A stretch of 64,000 bases of DNA from Priestia taiwanensis. Lineage in GTDB: Bacteria; Bacillota; Bacilli; Bacillales; Bacillaceae_G. Under the pieces are notes generated by a model. That model made no database searches. It was given only the letters and a program-made list of their open reading frames with translations, and was not told the DNA's origin. The position numbers and the translations under genes are program-made. Each line of letters starts with the position of its first letter. The first letter of the stretch is position 1. The stretch lies in the NCBI RefSeq assembly GCF_014638355.1, contig NZ_BMFK01000001.1:1379160-1443159 (forward strand). Direction: 5' to 3'. Below are positions 46,629-55,785 of this stretch, piece by piece.

Positions 46629-48314
46629 TTATTCTATAGAGAAGATATATGAGTATAAAGGTTGGTTCCCTTTATGAATTTCTACTTCCACATCTTCAAA
46701 TGTTTCTTCTACAAATGTTACTAATGATTCTACCTCTACATCTTCCACATCTTCCCCTTGGATGATTGTTAAGATTTCATCATCTTCTGTTACCATTTGC
46801 TCTAATAACTTCTTCGCAGCTTCTAGCTTTTCTGTTGCAGTTGCAACAATCTTACCTTCCGCAATACCCATGAAGTCATCTTTCGTAATTTCAACACCAT
46901 CAATTTGCGTATCGCGAACCGCATACGTAATTTGACCTGTCTTCACTTGGCTCAATGCTTCTTTCATCATTGCTCCATTACTTTCTAAATCAGCTGTTGG
47001 ATTGAATGCTAACAATGCAGCCATCCCTTGAGGAACTGTCTTTGATTCAACAACAATTACATTTTCTCCTACAACTGAAGCAGCTTGCTTCGCAGCCATT
47101 ACGATATTACCATTGTTAGGTAAAATAATGAACTTCTTCGCATTCGCTTCTTCCATTGCTTTCACGATGTCCTCTGTACTTGGATTCATCGTTTGACCAC
47201 CTTCAATAACAACTGAAGCACCGATACTCTTAAACATATCTGTAATACCAGAACCCATTGCTACTGTGATGATACCGTATTCTTGCTGCTCTTTTGAAAT
47301 TGGTGCTACTGGAGCTACTGGAGCCTCGTATGCATCTTCTTCAAATAATAAGTTGCTATGTTGTTCACGCATATTTTCAATCTTCATGTTAATTAAGCTT
47401 CCGTAACGCTGACCATGCGTTAACACGTCACCTGGATGCTCGGCATGAATGTGTACTTTCACGATTTCTTCATCAGCAACAACTAATAACGAATCCCCAT
47501 ATGCGCTAAGGTCATTACGGAACTGCTCTTCCGAGAAAGGATTCCCCGCTAATTTATCTGCTTCGAATTTCACCATGAATTCTGTGCAGTAGCCGAATTC
47601 GATATCTGCTGTACTCATATGACTTTGTGCGTTTCTATGGTGCTCTTTCTTCACCATTTCTTTCATTGGCGCAGCCGCTGCTACGTCTGCAATTTTCTCG
47701 CCTTTTAATTCAGCAAGGAAACCTTCATATACACATACTAAACCTTTACCACCACTATCAACTACACCAACTTCTTTTAATACTGGTAATAAGTCTGGTG
47801 TACGGTCTAGTGACGCGTTAGCTTCTTTTAATACTTCTTCCATGAATGGGATGAATTCTTTTTGCTTCTTCGCGATACCTACTGACTTCTTCGCCGTTTC
47901 TCTCGCTACTGTTAAGATTGTCCCTTCAATCGGCTTCATAACTGCCTTATAAGCTGTATCTACACCAGCCTCAAGTGCTGCAGCAAATTCTGCTGTTGTA
48001 ATTGTTTCTTTTGATTCAATTGATTTCGAGAAACCTCGGAATAATTGAGATAAAATAACACCTGAGTTACCGCGTGCGCCCATTAATAAACCTTTAGCGA
48101 AACTTTGTCCAACTTTTCCAATATGTTCAGATACGTTATTTCGCACTTCTTTCGCACCAGATGTAATAGATAAGTTCATGTTTGTCCCTGTATCACCGTC
48201 AGGCACTGGAAAAACGTTTAAGGCATCTACCAATTTTACGTTTTTACTTAAGTTTGCTGCCCCCTGAATAACCATTTGAGCAAAACGTTTTCCATCTATT
48301 TGTTGAATTGACAC
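46629..48314 (-). CDS. fakA: Fatty acid kinase FakA (YloV, DAK-domain protein)
   Basis: ATP-binding kinase subunit that, with a FakB lipid carrier, phosphorylates fatty acids for phospholipid synthesis. The N-terminal DhaL-like kinase domain (about 1-200) contains NVFPVPDGDTGTNMNLSITS and GARGNSGVILSQLFRGFSKS. A middle domain and a C-terminal DegV-like domain (about 330-560; FIILPNNGNIVMAAKQAASV) complete the 561 residues. The start is a GTG after GGAGG. It follows the asp23-like yloU by 28 bases, a conserved pair. The kinase function is transferred from staphylococcal work. Confidence 0.94.
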   Translation of the reverse strand: MSIQQIDGKRFAQMVIQGAANLSKNVKLVDALNVFPVPDGDTGTNMNLSITSGAKEVRNNVSEHIGKVGQSFAKGLLMGARGNSGVILSQLFRGFSKSIESKETITTAEFAAALEAGVDTAYKAVMKPIEGTILTVARETAKKSVGIAKKQKEFIPFMEEVLKEANASLDRTPDLLPVLKEVGVVDSGGKGLVCVYEGFLAELKGEKIADVAAAAPMKEMVKKEHHRNAQSHMSTADIEFGYCTEFMVKFEADKLAGNPFSEEQFRNDLSAYGDSLLVVADEEIVKVHIHAEHPGDVLTHGQRYGSLINMKIENMREQHSNLLFEEDAYEAPVAPVAPISKEQQEYGIITVAMGSGITDMFKSIGASVVIEGGQTMNPSTEDIVKAMEEANAKKFIILPNNGNIVMAAKQAASVVGENVIVVESKTVPQGMAALLAFNPTADLESNGAMMKEALSQVKTGQITYAVRDTQIDGVEITKDDFMGIAEGKIVATATEKLEAAKKLLEQMVTEDDEILTIIQGEDVEDVEVESLVTFVEETFEDVEVEIHKGNQPLYSYIFSIE

Positions 48315-48342
48315 AAATTTTCCTCCTTAATGCAACCAAGGA

Positions 48343-48702
48343 TTAGTTAATTACTTTAACCCCTTGAACATAAATATTTACTGAATCTACCGATAACCCT
48401 ACTGTTTTATCAAGCGTGTATTTCACTGTGTTTTGTACGTTTGTTGCTACCTCTGAAATTTTCGTTCCGTAGCTCACAATAATGTACATATCAATATGTA
48501 CCACATCATTCTCTTGACGAACAACGACTCCGCGTGTGAAATTTTCTTTTCGCAAAATTTCTGTTAACCCGTCTTTAATTTGATTTTTAGAGGCCATTCC
48601 TACAATACCGTAGCAATCAACCGCTGCACCTCCAGCAATTGTTGCAACTACTTCATTGCTAATATCGATATTGCCATACTTTGTTTTCATTTCAATTGTC
48701 AT
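48343..48702 (-). CDS. yloU: Asp23/Gls24 family protein YloU
   Basis: Small soluble protein (119 residues) of the alkaline-shock Asp23 family, with ISNEVVATIAGGAAVDCYGI and VSYGTKISEVATNVQNTVKY. Members sit at the membrane or interact with envelope-stress pathways; the exact role of YloU is unknown. AAGGGGG precedes the ATG. It heads the yloU-fakA(-sdaAB) unit, divergent from rpmB, with a 380-base shared upstream region. Confidence 0.94.
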   Translation of the reverse strand: MTIEMKTKYGNIDISNEVVATIAGGAAVDCYGIVGMASKNQIKDGLTEILRKENFTRGVVVRQENDVVHIDMYIIVSYGTKISEVATNVQNTVKYTLDKTVGLSVDSVNIYVQGVKVIN

Positions 48703-49082
48703 ATTCAGTTCCCCCTTTTATTTTATTATTTAATATAAAGGATCCAATTGAATTAGTTCAGTTTGCTACATGTTACTATCATTCATACATTTCCCGCAGC
48801 AATAACCTATATACTATAATATACTTTTTCAAAATAAAATGCCACGTCAAGAAAACAAATTAACGGATTCATTCCCCATTCTACCATTTTAACATAGTTT
48901 CCTTTGTAATTATATATGTAGTCCTAAGTCATGTGTCAAGGTTTTTTTCTTGAAATGTTTTTGCGATTGTATTGCATTCTCGAAATTCTTATGTTAAAGT
49001 ATATTAGTGTTTCTAAGCATATCTTATGAACAAAAACAATAAAAAAATCAAGTATGTAAAGTATGTAAGGAGGGAAATATAG
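48703..49082. promoter_or_regulatory. Divergent upstream region of yloU and rpmB
   Basis: This 380-base AT-rich gap must contain promoters in both directions. For rpmB (plus) the best candidate is TTGCAT, 17 bases, TAAAGT near 48971-48999; AAGGAGGG stands before the rpmB ATG. For yloU (minus) TTGACG and TTGAAA with several TATA-like hexamers occur around 48805-48860, but no single pair is clearly best. No open frame with a ribosome binding site was found inside. Confidence 0.5.
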
Positions 49083-49271
49083 ATGGCTCGCGTATGTGTT
49101 ATAACTGGTAAACGTTCTCGTTCTGGTAACTCTCGTTCTCATGCAATGAACGCTAACAAACGTACTTGGGGTGCTAACCTTCAAAAAGTTCGTATTTTAG
49201 TGAACGGTAAACCTAAAAAGGTTTATGTTTCTGCTAGAGCGTTAAAGTCTGGCAAAGTTGAACGTGTATAA
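49083..49271 (+). CDS. rpmB: 50S ribosomal protein L28
   Basis: Large-subunit protein, 62 residues, [20 protein letters not shown] followed by [20 protein letters not shown]; near identical to Bacillus L28 in the second half. There is only one Cys, so it is the zinc-free type. It is the sole plus-strand gene of the window, has AAGGAGGG at ideal spacing and its own terminator, and stands between divergent yloU and convergent spoVM, as in B. subtilis. Confidence 0.98.
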   Translation: MARVCVITGKRSRSGNSRSHAMNANKRTWGANLQKVRILVNGKPKKVYVSARALKSGKVERV

Positions 49272-49277
49272 TCGTTG

Positions 49278-49325
49278 AAAATGGAATGGATATCCCTTTA
49301 ATGGGGCATCCATTCCATTTTTTAT
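49278..49325 (+). terminator. Terminator after rpmB
   Basis: The stem AATGGAATGGAT / ATCCATTCCATT, extended by ATCCC/GGGGC pairing inside, is followed by TTTTTTATT on the plus strand, starting seven bases after the rpmB stop. Confidence 0.92.
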
Positions 49326-49330
49326 TCTCT

Positions 49331-49364
49331 TCATAGAGAAAAGCACCAATGCTCTTGGTGCTTT
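49331..49364 (-). terminator. Terminator after spoVM
   Basis: The stem AAAGCACCAA / TTGGTGCTTT with a five-base loop is followed by TCTCTATG on the minus strand. Its first arm uses the final AA of the spoVM stop codon. Together with the rpmB terminator it separates two convergent genes. Confidence 0.82.
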
Positions 49365-49443
49365 ACTTTTTTTTGAATGTATTTAACATGGCTCTTACTA
49401 TTCCACCTAGTATTTTCGGTAACTTAATCGTATAAAATTTCAT
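49363..49443 (-). CDS. spoVM: Stage V sporulation protein SpoVM
   Basis: A 26-codon gene: MKFYTIKLPKILGGIVRAML followed by NTFKKK. It matches B. subtilis SpoVM closely, including Pro9, which shapes the curved helix, and the amphipathic IxLPKxLGGIVRAML segment. SpoVM is made in the mother cell, recognises the convex forespore surface and recruits SpoIVA to start coat and cortex assembly. GGGAG lies seven bases before the ATG. It occupies the conserved slot between thiN and rpmB and shows that the host is a spore former. A SigE promoter is expected upstream but I cannot point to one with certainty. Confidence 0.96.
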   Translation of the reverse strand: MKFYTIKLPKILGGIVRAMLNTFKKK

Positions 49444-49664
49444 ACGTACTCCCATTACCAAAACCTTATTCATACGTATAAGGAGTCGTCTTCCCTACAC
49501 TAGATCCAACGACGTCTTTTACTTGGAAACGGGTTTCACCCCCTTATATTTTAATAAGTTTGTGTATGAACTATACCGAATCTCACTATTCTTTACATTA
49601 AGAAATGCATCAGAAATAGCACATGCTGCATACATTGCTACACGTTACTTCTTATGAAACTCAC
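49444..49664 (-). other. thiN-spoVM gap with two short open frames
   Basis: The gap contains an ATG frame of 38 codons at 49519-49635 (MYAACAISDAFLNVKNSEIR at its start) and, in another frame, an open stretch at 49466-49543 reading GGETRFQVKDVVGSSVGKTT then PYTYE. Joined by one frameshift near 49542 they would form about 57 residues. Neither has a clear ribosome binding site and I do not recognise them. The region probably also carries the spoVM promoter. It may be the remnant of a small gene or chance. Confidence 0.25.
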
Positions 49665-50306
49665 CTAATCTTTGCTTCTTACCATTATTACTATGCCACT
49701 TAGAAACGAATAAGTACCTGTATCCTCAACTAATTCATTGCTAATACATAACGTAGAACCCCACTGAATGGAAGCATTAGTAAGACTATATTTAAACCCA
49801 CGCAGAAATATACCTGTTACTTCTTTTGTAAATGGTACAAACGAAAGGTACGGGTACTCTTCTTCTTTTTGCACACTATATTCTCCCGCTTCTTTCATAC
49901 ATATCCTGTTCTGCCGATCAAGAATCTCCATTAAAACCTTCTGTTCTATCCCTTTTACTAACAACTGCATATTCGCTAACGTATGATCAAACCTCCCGCC
50001 CGTCACTCCAAATAATTTAATATTCGTTGGCTGTTGCTCCAACGCCCATGAGATTGCTATCTCCAAATCCGTTTCATCCTTTTGGCTTGGAAAAATATGA
50101 ACGTGTGTAATCTTCTCTTGAATGAAAGACAGTTCTTCCTCTGTAACAGAATCAAAGTCCCCAAATGCTTCATGTGGGACAATCCCTTGCTCTAATAAGT
50201 AATAGACGCCCCTATCCGCTCCAACCCATATAACATTCTCTTCTTGAAAATCTTGTAGGGAAGGAAGATATTCCTTCGGTCCACCTGCAACAATATGAAT
50301 ATGCAC
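49665..50306 (-). CDS. thiN: Thiamine pyrophosphokinase
   Basis: Converts thiamine to thiamine pyrophosphate with ATP. The N-terminal catalytic domain shows IVAGGPKEYLPSL, WVGADRGVYYLLEQG, HEAFGDFDSVTEEE and the QKDETDLEIAISWAL motif; the C-terminal thiamine-binding part contains SIQWGSTLCISNE. The likely start is the GTG at 50306 preceded by AAAGGGTGAG; a GTG three codons upstream lacks a site. About 213 residues is normal. Confidence 0.94.
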   Translation of the reverse strand: MHIHIVAGGPKEYLPSLQDFQEENVIWVGADRGVYYLLEQGIVPHEAFGDFDSVTEEELSFIQEKITHVHIFPSQKDETDLEIAISWALEQQPTNIKLFGVTGGRFDHTLANMQLLVKGIEQKVLMEILDRQNRICMKEAGEYSVQKEEEYPYLSFVPFTKEVTGIFLRGFKYSLTNASIQWGSTLCISNELVEDTGTYSFLSGIVIMVRSKD

Positions 50307-50332
50307 TCTTCTCACCCTTTATATAATATGTA

Positions 50333-50370
50333 TTAAAAAGACAACAACCAAATACAAGGCTGTTGTCTTT
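50333..50370 (-). terminator. Terminator after rpe
   Basis: The stem AAAGACAACA / TGTTGTCTTT with a 14-base loop is followed by TTAATAC on the minus strand, five bases after the rpe stop and before thiN. Confidence 0.82.
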
Positions 50371-50374
50371 TTCA

Positions 50375-51019
50375 TTAACCGCGAATTGAAGAAATTGCTT
50401 CTGCACGGTCTTCTTTGTTATATACAGCAGAGCCAGCTACTAATACGTTCGCTCCAGCTTCTACACATAGACGAGCTGTTTCTTCATTCACACCGCCGTC
50501 TACTTCAATTTCAACATCCAAGTTACGCTCACGAACCATCGTTGCCACTTGCGTAATTTTCGGTAAAACAGAATGAATGAACTTCTGTCCTCCAAATCCT
50601 GGGTTAACTGTCATTAGTAATACCATATCGATATCTTCTAATACATGTTCAATCGCACTTACTGGTGTTGCAGGGTTTAATACAACTCCCGCTTTTACAC
50701 CTAATGATTTAATTAACTGAATTGTACGATGTAAATGCGGACAAGCTTCCACATGTACAGTAATAATATCAGCTCCAGCCGTCACAAATTCTGGAATATA
50801 ACGATCTGGATTTTCAATCATTAAATGTACATCTAATGGTAACTTTGTAACCGGGCGAATTGCATCCACAATTAGCGGTCCAATTGTAATGTTCGGTACG
50901 AAATGTCCATCCATTACGTCAACGTGAATATAATCTGCTCCTCCACGTTCTACATCTTTAATTTCTTCCCCTAATTTTGCAAAGTCTGCTGATAAAATAG
51001 ATGGTGCGATTTTAATCAT
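50375..51019 (-). CDS. rpe: Ribulose-phosphate 3-epimerase
   Basis: Pentose phosphate pathway enzyme that interconverts ribulose 5-phosphate and xylulose 5-phosphate. The (beta/alpha)8 barrel is marked by [35 protein letters not shown] with the metal-binding His and Asp, [13 protein letters not shown] and [11 protein letters not shown]. The 214-residue length is standard. It begins two bases after rsgA. Confidence 0.97.
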   Translation of the reverse strand: MIKIAPSILSADFAKLGEEIKDVERGGADYIHVDVMDGHFVPNITIGPLIVDAIRPVTKLPLDVHLMIENPDRYIPEFVTAGADIITVHVEACPHLHRTIQLIKSLGVKAGVVLNPATPVSAIEHVLEDIDMVLLMTVNPGFGGQKFIHSVLPKITQVATMVRERNLDVEIEVDGGVNEETARLCVEAGANVLVAGSAVYNKEDRAEAISSIRG

Positions 51020-51021
51020 GA

Positions 51022-51903
51022 TTAATACCTCGGCTTTCTATCTTTAATCTCTTCTAAGAAAGTTAAGTAGTGGTCGTATCGATATTTCTTTATTTCTCCA
51101 CTCTCTACTGCTTCTTTCACTGCACATTTGGGTTCAGCAACATGAAGACATCCCCTGAACTTACAATTTACACTATACTCTCTTATTTCAGGGAAGCAAA
51201 ATGATAAGTCTTCTGCCTCAATACCGATGAAATCAAGCGAACTAAAGCCTGGCGTATCGGCAACAAGACCATTCCCTATTTCAATCAGTTCCACGTGTCT
51301 TGTCGTATGTTTCCCACGACCTAAATGGGATGAAATATCATTTGTTTTTAACTCTAATTCTGGACGAAGAGCATTTAATAACGAAGACTTCCCTACCCCT
51401 GATTGCCCTGCAAATACAGTAATTTGATTTTCTAAATACGGGATTACTTTTTGCACACTCTCTTCTTCATTGGCCGACGTTAACAACACATCATATCCAA
51501 TACTTTGATAGTATTCTACATACTTGGCAATTTCCGCTTCTTCCTCTTCATCTAGCAAATCTATTTTACTAATACAAATGATAGGACGAATATGGTTATG
51601 TTCAATTAACGTTAAAAAACGATCAAGTAAATGAGTGCTGAAACCTGGTTGCACCGCCGAAAACACAAGAATTGCTTGATCTACATTTGCAATAGGTGGT
51701 CTCACTAACTCATTTTTGCGTTCTTTCACTTCTAATACATAACCTTCGTCTTTATTCTCGGCCTGGAATACTACATGATCCCCAACTAATGGAGTAATCT
51801 TATTCTTACGAAATACTCCTCTACCTCTACATTGAATAACCTCATCACCATTGGCAACATAATAGAATCCACTCAATGCTTTAATAATTTTGCCTTCTGG
51901 CAT
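51022..51903 (-). CDS. rsgA: Ribosome small subunit biogenesis GTPase RsgA
   Basis: Circularly permuted GTPase that checks late 30S assembly. An N-terminal OB fold (about 1-70; [10 protein letters not shown]) precedes G4 ([10 protein letters not shown]), G1 ([14 protein letters not shown]) and G3 ([10 protein letters not shown]); a C-terminal zinc knuckle has [14 protein letters not shown]. The open frame extends 34 codons upstream into prkC, but the ATG at 51903 has GGAG at good spacing and gives the usual length of 293. It lies 22 bases after prkC. Confidence 0.96.
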   Translation of the reverse strand: MPEGKIIKALSGFYYVANGDEVIQCRGRGVFRKNKITPLVGDHVVFQAENKDEGYVLEVKERKNELVRPPIANVDQAILVFSAVQPGFSTHLLDRFLTLIEHNHIRPIICISKIDLLDEEEEAEIAKYVEYYQSIGYDVLLTSANEEESVQKVIPYLENQITVFAGQSGVGKSSLLNALRPELELKTNDISSHLGRGKHTTRHVELIEIGNGLVADTPGFSSLDFIGIEAEDLSFCFPEIREYSVNCKFRGCLHVAEPKCAVKEAVESGEIKKYRYDHYLTFLEEIKDRKPRY

Positions 51904-51925
51904 ATATTCACACTCCAATGCGTTC

Positions 51926-53920
51926 TTACTCAGCCGAGTATGGAATCGTTTCTTCTGCATATACTTTTCCATCTCGAACAACTTTGAACTTTGCTTCTTT
52001 TCCATAAGGAATCGTAATTGGAATCGTAACTGTACTCGTTGATGTTATCGATTCTTTCTTCACAGGTTCTTTCATGTCGTTATTTAAATCATCAATATAT
52101 ACTTCGATTGTTTGTGGTTTATCTGGCTCTGATGGCTCATATTTAACCTCAACCGTTCTTGTTATCTTTTTAGGTGGTGTTTCTTTCTTACCTAACGATA
52201 CAACAACCTTAATTGTTTCTCCAGGACCCAATTGTGCATTCGGAGCAGGAGATTGAGAAATAATTACTCCCTTCTCGACCGTTTCCGAATATTCTTCTTT
52301 TGCTTCTACCTTTAACTTATTATCTTTTGCGTACCCATTTAAATTACTTAATGTCCAACCAGATACATTAGGCATCTTCACTTTCGGTGGACCTTTACTG
52401 ATAACAAGCTTCAACTCAGTGTCTGTATCAACAATTTCTTTTCCAGAGGTTGGAGACTGACTTAAAATTTCACCAGCTGGTTTGTCGCTTTCTTTTTCTG
52501 TCACATCTACACTTTTATACTTCGACTCCAATGTATCTTTAATATCTGTATATTGTTGACCAACGTAATTATTCATCTCGCCTTTTTTCTTTCCTAACGA
52601 TTTATAAATTGTAATAGACGATTTCTCTTTTACATTGGCACCAGCAATAGGGTCTGTTTTGATAGCTTTGCCTTCTTCTACTTCTTCATCGTGAATTTGT
52701 TTTGGCTCATTTAATACAAAGCCTTTACTAGATAATTCTGCTACCGCTTTATCATAATCCATTCCTGTTACGTCAGGCACCTTTATTTCACCTGGGAACA
52801 TAAATTTCGGGAAGATCGTAAACATCAAAATCGCCGAAATGATAATAAAAGCTGTTAATGAAATGATAATTTTTGAATATTTTTTCTTCCATCCAGCAGG
52901 CAATTTAAACTTACCTTTCTTTCCTTCCTTTTTATCCGTAACGGGGGCTTTTTCGGAAACAACTGGCTTTTCACCTGTATGATGAACAATCGTTTCGTCC
53001 ACATGTGTATCAAACATGTCATCTTTAATAACCGGCATTACTTTCGTTGCATCTACATCTTCTGGAACAAAGAATTTCGGCTCGTTCATTCTTTCTGGTT
53101 GAAGTGCCGTCATGATATCTTCTTTCATATTATCAATTGAGTTGTATCGATAAAACGGATCCTTTGCTGTCGCCTTTAAGACGATATTTTCGATACTTTG
53201 CGGCACGGAGTCATTCCATCTCTTTAATGAAGGTGTTTCATTCTGCAAATGTTTTAGGGCAATTGCAACTGCTGATTCACCAGAGAATGGTGGTCTTCCT
53301 GTTAATAGTTCAAAGAACACAATGCCTAACGAATAAATATCGGATTTCTTATTTGCTAGTCCACCTCTTGCTTGTTCAGGAGATAAATAGTGCACCGATC
53401 CCAATACAGAATTGGTATGAGTAATTGTTGTAGCACTCGTTACAATTGCAATCCCAAAATCCGTTACTTTTACGGTTCCATCAGGAGCTATTAAAATATT
53501 CTGTGGCTTAATGTCACGATGTACAATCTCACAATGATGTGCATGAGCCATTGCAGATGTTAATTGTTCCATGATATCTACCGATTCTTGAACGGATAGA
53601 TGCCCTTTTTGTTGTATGTACTGCTTTAGTGTCAAACCAGCAACGTACTCCATAACAATATAGTAAATCCCCTCTTCTTCCCCTATATCATAAATATTTA
53701 CGATATTTGAATGAGAAAGAGAGGTTACCGAATGCGCTTCTCTACGAAAACGCTTAATAAACTCCTCATTGTGAGCGAAGTCAAGACGCAACACTTTCAC
53801 TGCAACATCTCTCTCCAAAATAATATCTCGGGCTAAGTAAACGTTAGCCATTCCCCCGCCACCAATCATTTTCACAATTTTATAGCGGTCATTTAGGCGC
53901 TTTCCAATCATCACGTCCAT
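51926..53920 (-). CDS. prkC: PASTA-domain Ser/Thr protein kinase PrkC
   Basis: Membrane kinase that senses peptidoglycan fragments and controls growth, translation factors and spore germination. The cytoplasmic kinase domain (about 1-270) has GGGGMANVYLA, the ATP-site Lys in VAVKVLRLD, the catalytic HRDIKPQNILI and DFG. One membrane helix lies near residues 350-372 (IIISLTAFIIISAILMFTIF). Three extracytoplasmic PASTA repeats follow (about 377-575) and a final beta domain of about 70 residues. The start at 53920 follows AAAGAGGG; the 665-residue size is usual. It begins just after prpC. Confidence 0.96.
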   Translation of the reverse strand: MDVMIGKRLNDRYKIVKMIGGGGMANVYLARDIILERDVAVKVLRLDFAHNEEFIKRFRREAHSVTSLSHSNIVNIYDIGEEEGIYYIVMEYVAGLTLKQYIQQKGHLSVQESVDIMEQLTSAMAHAHHCEIVHRDIKPQNILIAPDGTVKVTDFGIAIVTSATTITHTNSVLGSVHYLSPEQARGGLANKKSDIYSLGIVFFELLTGRPPFSGESAVAIALKHLQNETPSLKRWNDSVPQSIENIVLKATAKDPFYRYNSIDNMKEDIMTALQPERMNEPKFFVPEDVDATKVMPVIKDDMFDTHVDETIVHHTGEKPVVSEKAPVTDKKEGKKGKFKLPAGWKKKYSKIIISLTAFIIISAILMFTIFPKFMFPGEIKVPDVTGMDYDKAVAELSSKGFVLNEPKQIHDEEVEEGKAIKTDPIAGANVKEKSSITIYKSLGKKKGEMNNYVGQQYTDIKDTLESKYKSVDVTEKESDKPAGEILSQSPTSGKEIVDTDTELKLVISKGPPKVKMPNVSGWTLSNLNGYAKDNKLKVEAKEEYSETVEKGVIISQSPAPNAQLGPGETIKVVVSLGKKETPPKKITRTVEVKYEPSEPDKPQTIEVYIDDLNNDMKEPVKKESITSTSTVTIPITIPYGKEAKFKVVRDGKVYAEETIPYSAE

Positions 53921-53922
53921 CG

Positions 53923-54675
53923 TCACCCTCTTTCCTGAACAGGCATGACATGCTCAATTAGCACAAGCGTGATATTATCTTCGCCACCGAGATCATTCGC
54001 TAATTGTACAAGCGTTTCTGCTTTTCGTTCAATTGTTTCATCTGTTCGTAACGTATCATTAAGTTGTTGCATAGATACTTTATTCGATAATCCATCAGAA
54101 CAAAGTAGAACGGTATCGTCTACTTCCCACGCCAACGTCTTCATGTCTAATGCCACTCGTTCTTCAGTTCCTAACGCACGCATCAATACATTTTTACGTG
54201 GATGTACTTCCGCATCTTCTTTTGAAATTTGTCCTGTTCGTACCAATTCATTTACTAATGAATGATCTTCTGTCAACTGCGTGAACGATTCACCCGATAG
54301 CATGTAACAACGACTATCACCAACGTGACCAATTGTCATGAAATGATGTGTACAAATTACAACAACCAATGTCGTGCCCATACCTTGGCACTCCATATTA
54401 TTAGATGCATACTCATACATTTGTTGATTCGCAATTGTAACTTGTTCTTTAATCCATTGTTCTGCTTGTTGTGGAGTTGTAAATTCTTCTGTATCCTTCC
54501 ACACCGAAGCGAAATGTTTCACTGCCATAGAACTTGCAACATCGCCTGCGCGATGTCCCCCCATTCCATCTGCTACAATTCCAAGAATATTTCCTACTTC
54601 ATTTTCAAATACGCCAGCACAATCTTCGTTGTGCTGACGTACCTTCCCCTGGTTTGTCATAAAAAACGTTCTCAC
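53923..54675 (-). CDS. prpC: PP2C-type protein phosphatase PrpC
   Basis: Metal-dependent Ser/Thr phosphatase that reverses PrkC phosphorylation. Family motifs are QGKVRQHNEDCAGVFE near the start, GIVADGMGGHRAGDVASSMA, GHVGDSRCYML and LGGEDNITLVLIEH. I chose the GTG at 54675, after GAGGTGAG, because it gives the same N-terminal length as other Bacillus PrpC; a GTG three codons upstream is possible. The gene is packed between rlmN and prkC, the universal arrangement. Confidence 0.96.
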   Translation of the reverse strand: MRTFFMTNQGKVRQHNEDCAGVFENEVGNILGIVADGMGGHRAGDVASSMAVKHFASVWKDTEEFTTPQQAEQWIKEQVTIANQQMYEYASNNMECQGMGTTLVVVICTHHFMTIGHVGDSRCYMLSGESFTQLTEDHSLVNELVRTGQISKEDAEVHPRKNVLMRALGTEERVALDMKTLAWEVDDTVLLCSDGLSNKVSMQQLNDTLRTDETIERKAETLVQLANDLGGEDNITLVLIEHVMPVQERG

Positions 54676-54680
54676 GCTTC

Positions 54681-55781
54681 TCACCTCGTCTCCTCTTTAC
54701 GCTCCTTTGCACGTAACTGGCCGCAAGCAGCATCAATATCATGTCCTTGTTCCCTACGAGTTGTAACATTTATACCATGTTTCTTTAATGTGTCTTCAAA
54801 TGCCTTAATTTGTTCTTTTGGCGTTCTTACATAGTTACGCTCTGGAACATAGTTAACTGGAATTAAGTTAACGTGGCACTTTAATCCTTTAATACTCTTA
54901 ATTAATTGTGCTAATTCTTCCGCATGCTCGACTTGGTCGTTTTCGCCACCGAATAAGCCATATTCAAATGTTACACGACGCCCTGTCTTCTCATTATAAT
55001 ACCTAATTGATTCCATTAACTCTGGTAGCTTATACGCACGGTTAATTGGCATTAACTTCGAACGTAATTCTGAGTTTGGTGCATGTAGTGAAAGCGCAAA
55101 GTTAATTTGTAAACCTTCATCTGCAAATTGATAAATTTTCGGAATAATACCACTTGTTGAAACTGTAATATGACGAGCACCGATGTGTAACCCTTTATCA
55201 TGATTAATGATACGTAAGAAGCTCATTAATGCATCATAGTTATCAAACGGTTCACCGATACCCATTACTACAACCGAACTTACGCGAGCATCATCTTCAT
55301 CAATTGCACGTTGTACTTCTAGTACTTGTGCTACGATTTCACCCGGTTCTAAGTTACGCTTTAATCCACCTAATGTTGACGCACAGAACGTACACCCAAT
55401 ACGACAACCTACTTGTGTTGTTACACAAACAGAGTTTCCATAATCATGACGCATTAATACCGTCTCGATCGAATAACCATCATATAACTCGAATAAGAAC
55501 TTAATCGTGCCATCAAGTGATTTCTGCTTTACTAACGTCTTTAACGTTGTAATCTCAAAGTAGTTTTCTAACTTCTGACGTAACTCTTTTCCTAAGTTCG
55601 TCATATCTTCAAAACTTGCTACACGTTTTACATATAACCAATCGAAAATTTGCTTTCCACGAAACGCTGGTTCTTTATTTTCTTTTAACCACGCTTCTAA
55701 TTCTGCTAATTCTAATGAATAAATAGAAGGTTTCTTATCCTTCATATCTTTTTGTTTCTGTCGATTCATTGTTGTCTCCAC
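54681..55781 (-). CDS. rlmN: Dual-specificity 23S rRNA/tRNA methyltransferase RlmN
   Basis: Radical SAM enzyme that makes 2-methyladenosine at A2503 of 23S rRNA and A37 of some tRNAs. The 4Fe-4S motif [14 protein letters not shown] lies near residues 129-142; the mechanistic Cys is in [17 protein letters not shown] near the end. The [14 protein letters not shown] and [19 protein letters not shown] motifs are complete. The GTG at 55781 with AAGGTG upstream gives the B. cereus-like N terminus METT; an ATG four codons later is possible. It starts four bases after rsmB. Confidence 0.96.
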   Translation of the reverse strand: METTMNRQKQKDMKDKKPSIYSLELAELEAWLKENKEPAFRGKQIFDWLYVKRVASFEDMTNLGKELRQKLENYFEITTLKTLVKQKSLDGTIKFLFELYDGYSIETVLMRHDYGNSVCVTTQVGCRIGCTFCASTLGGLKRNLEPGEIVAQVLEVQRAIDEDDARVSSVVVMGIGEPFDNYDALMSFLRIINHDKGLHIGARHITVSTSGIIPKIYQFADEGLQINFALSLHAPNSELRSKLMPINRAYKLPELMESIRYYNEKTGRRVTFEYGLFGGENDQVEHAEELAQLIKSIKGLKCHVNLIPVNYVPERNYVRTPKEQIKAFEDTLKKHGINVTTRREQGHDIDAACGQLRAKERKEETR

Positions 55782-55785
55782 AGTA

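Noticed and set aside
48936..49184. 82-codon minus-strand frame overlapping rpmB
   Set aside because: Antisense to rpmB and its promoter; no ribosome binding site and no family resemblance.
54325..54834. 169-codon plus-strand frame over prpC and rlmN
   Set aside because: Cys/His/Leu-rich antisense translation with no ribosome binding site; both sense genes are certain.
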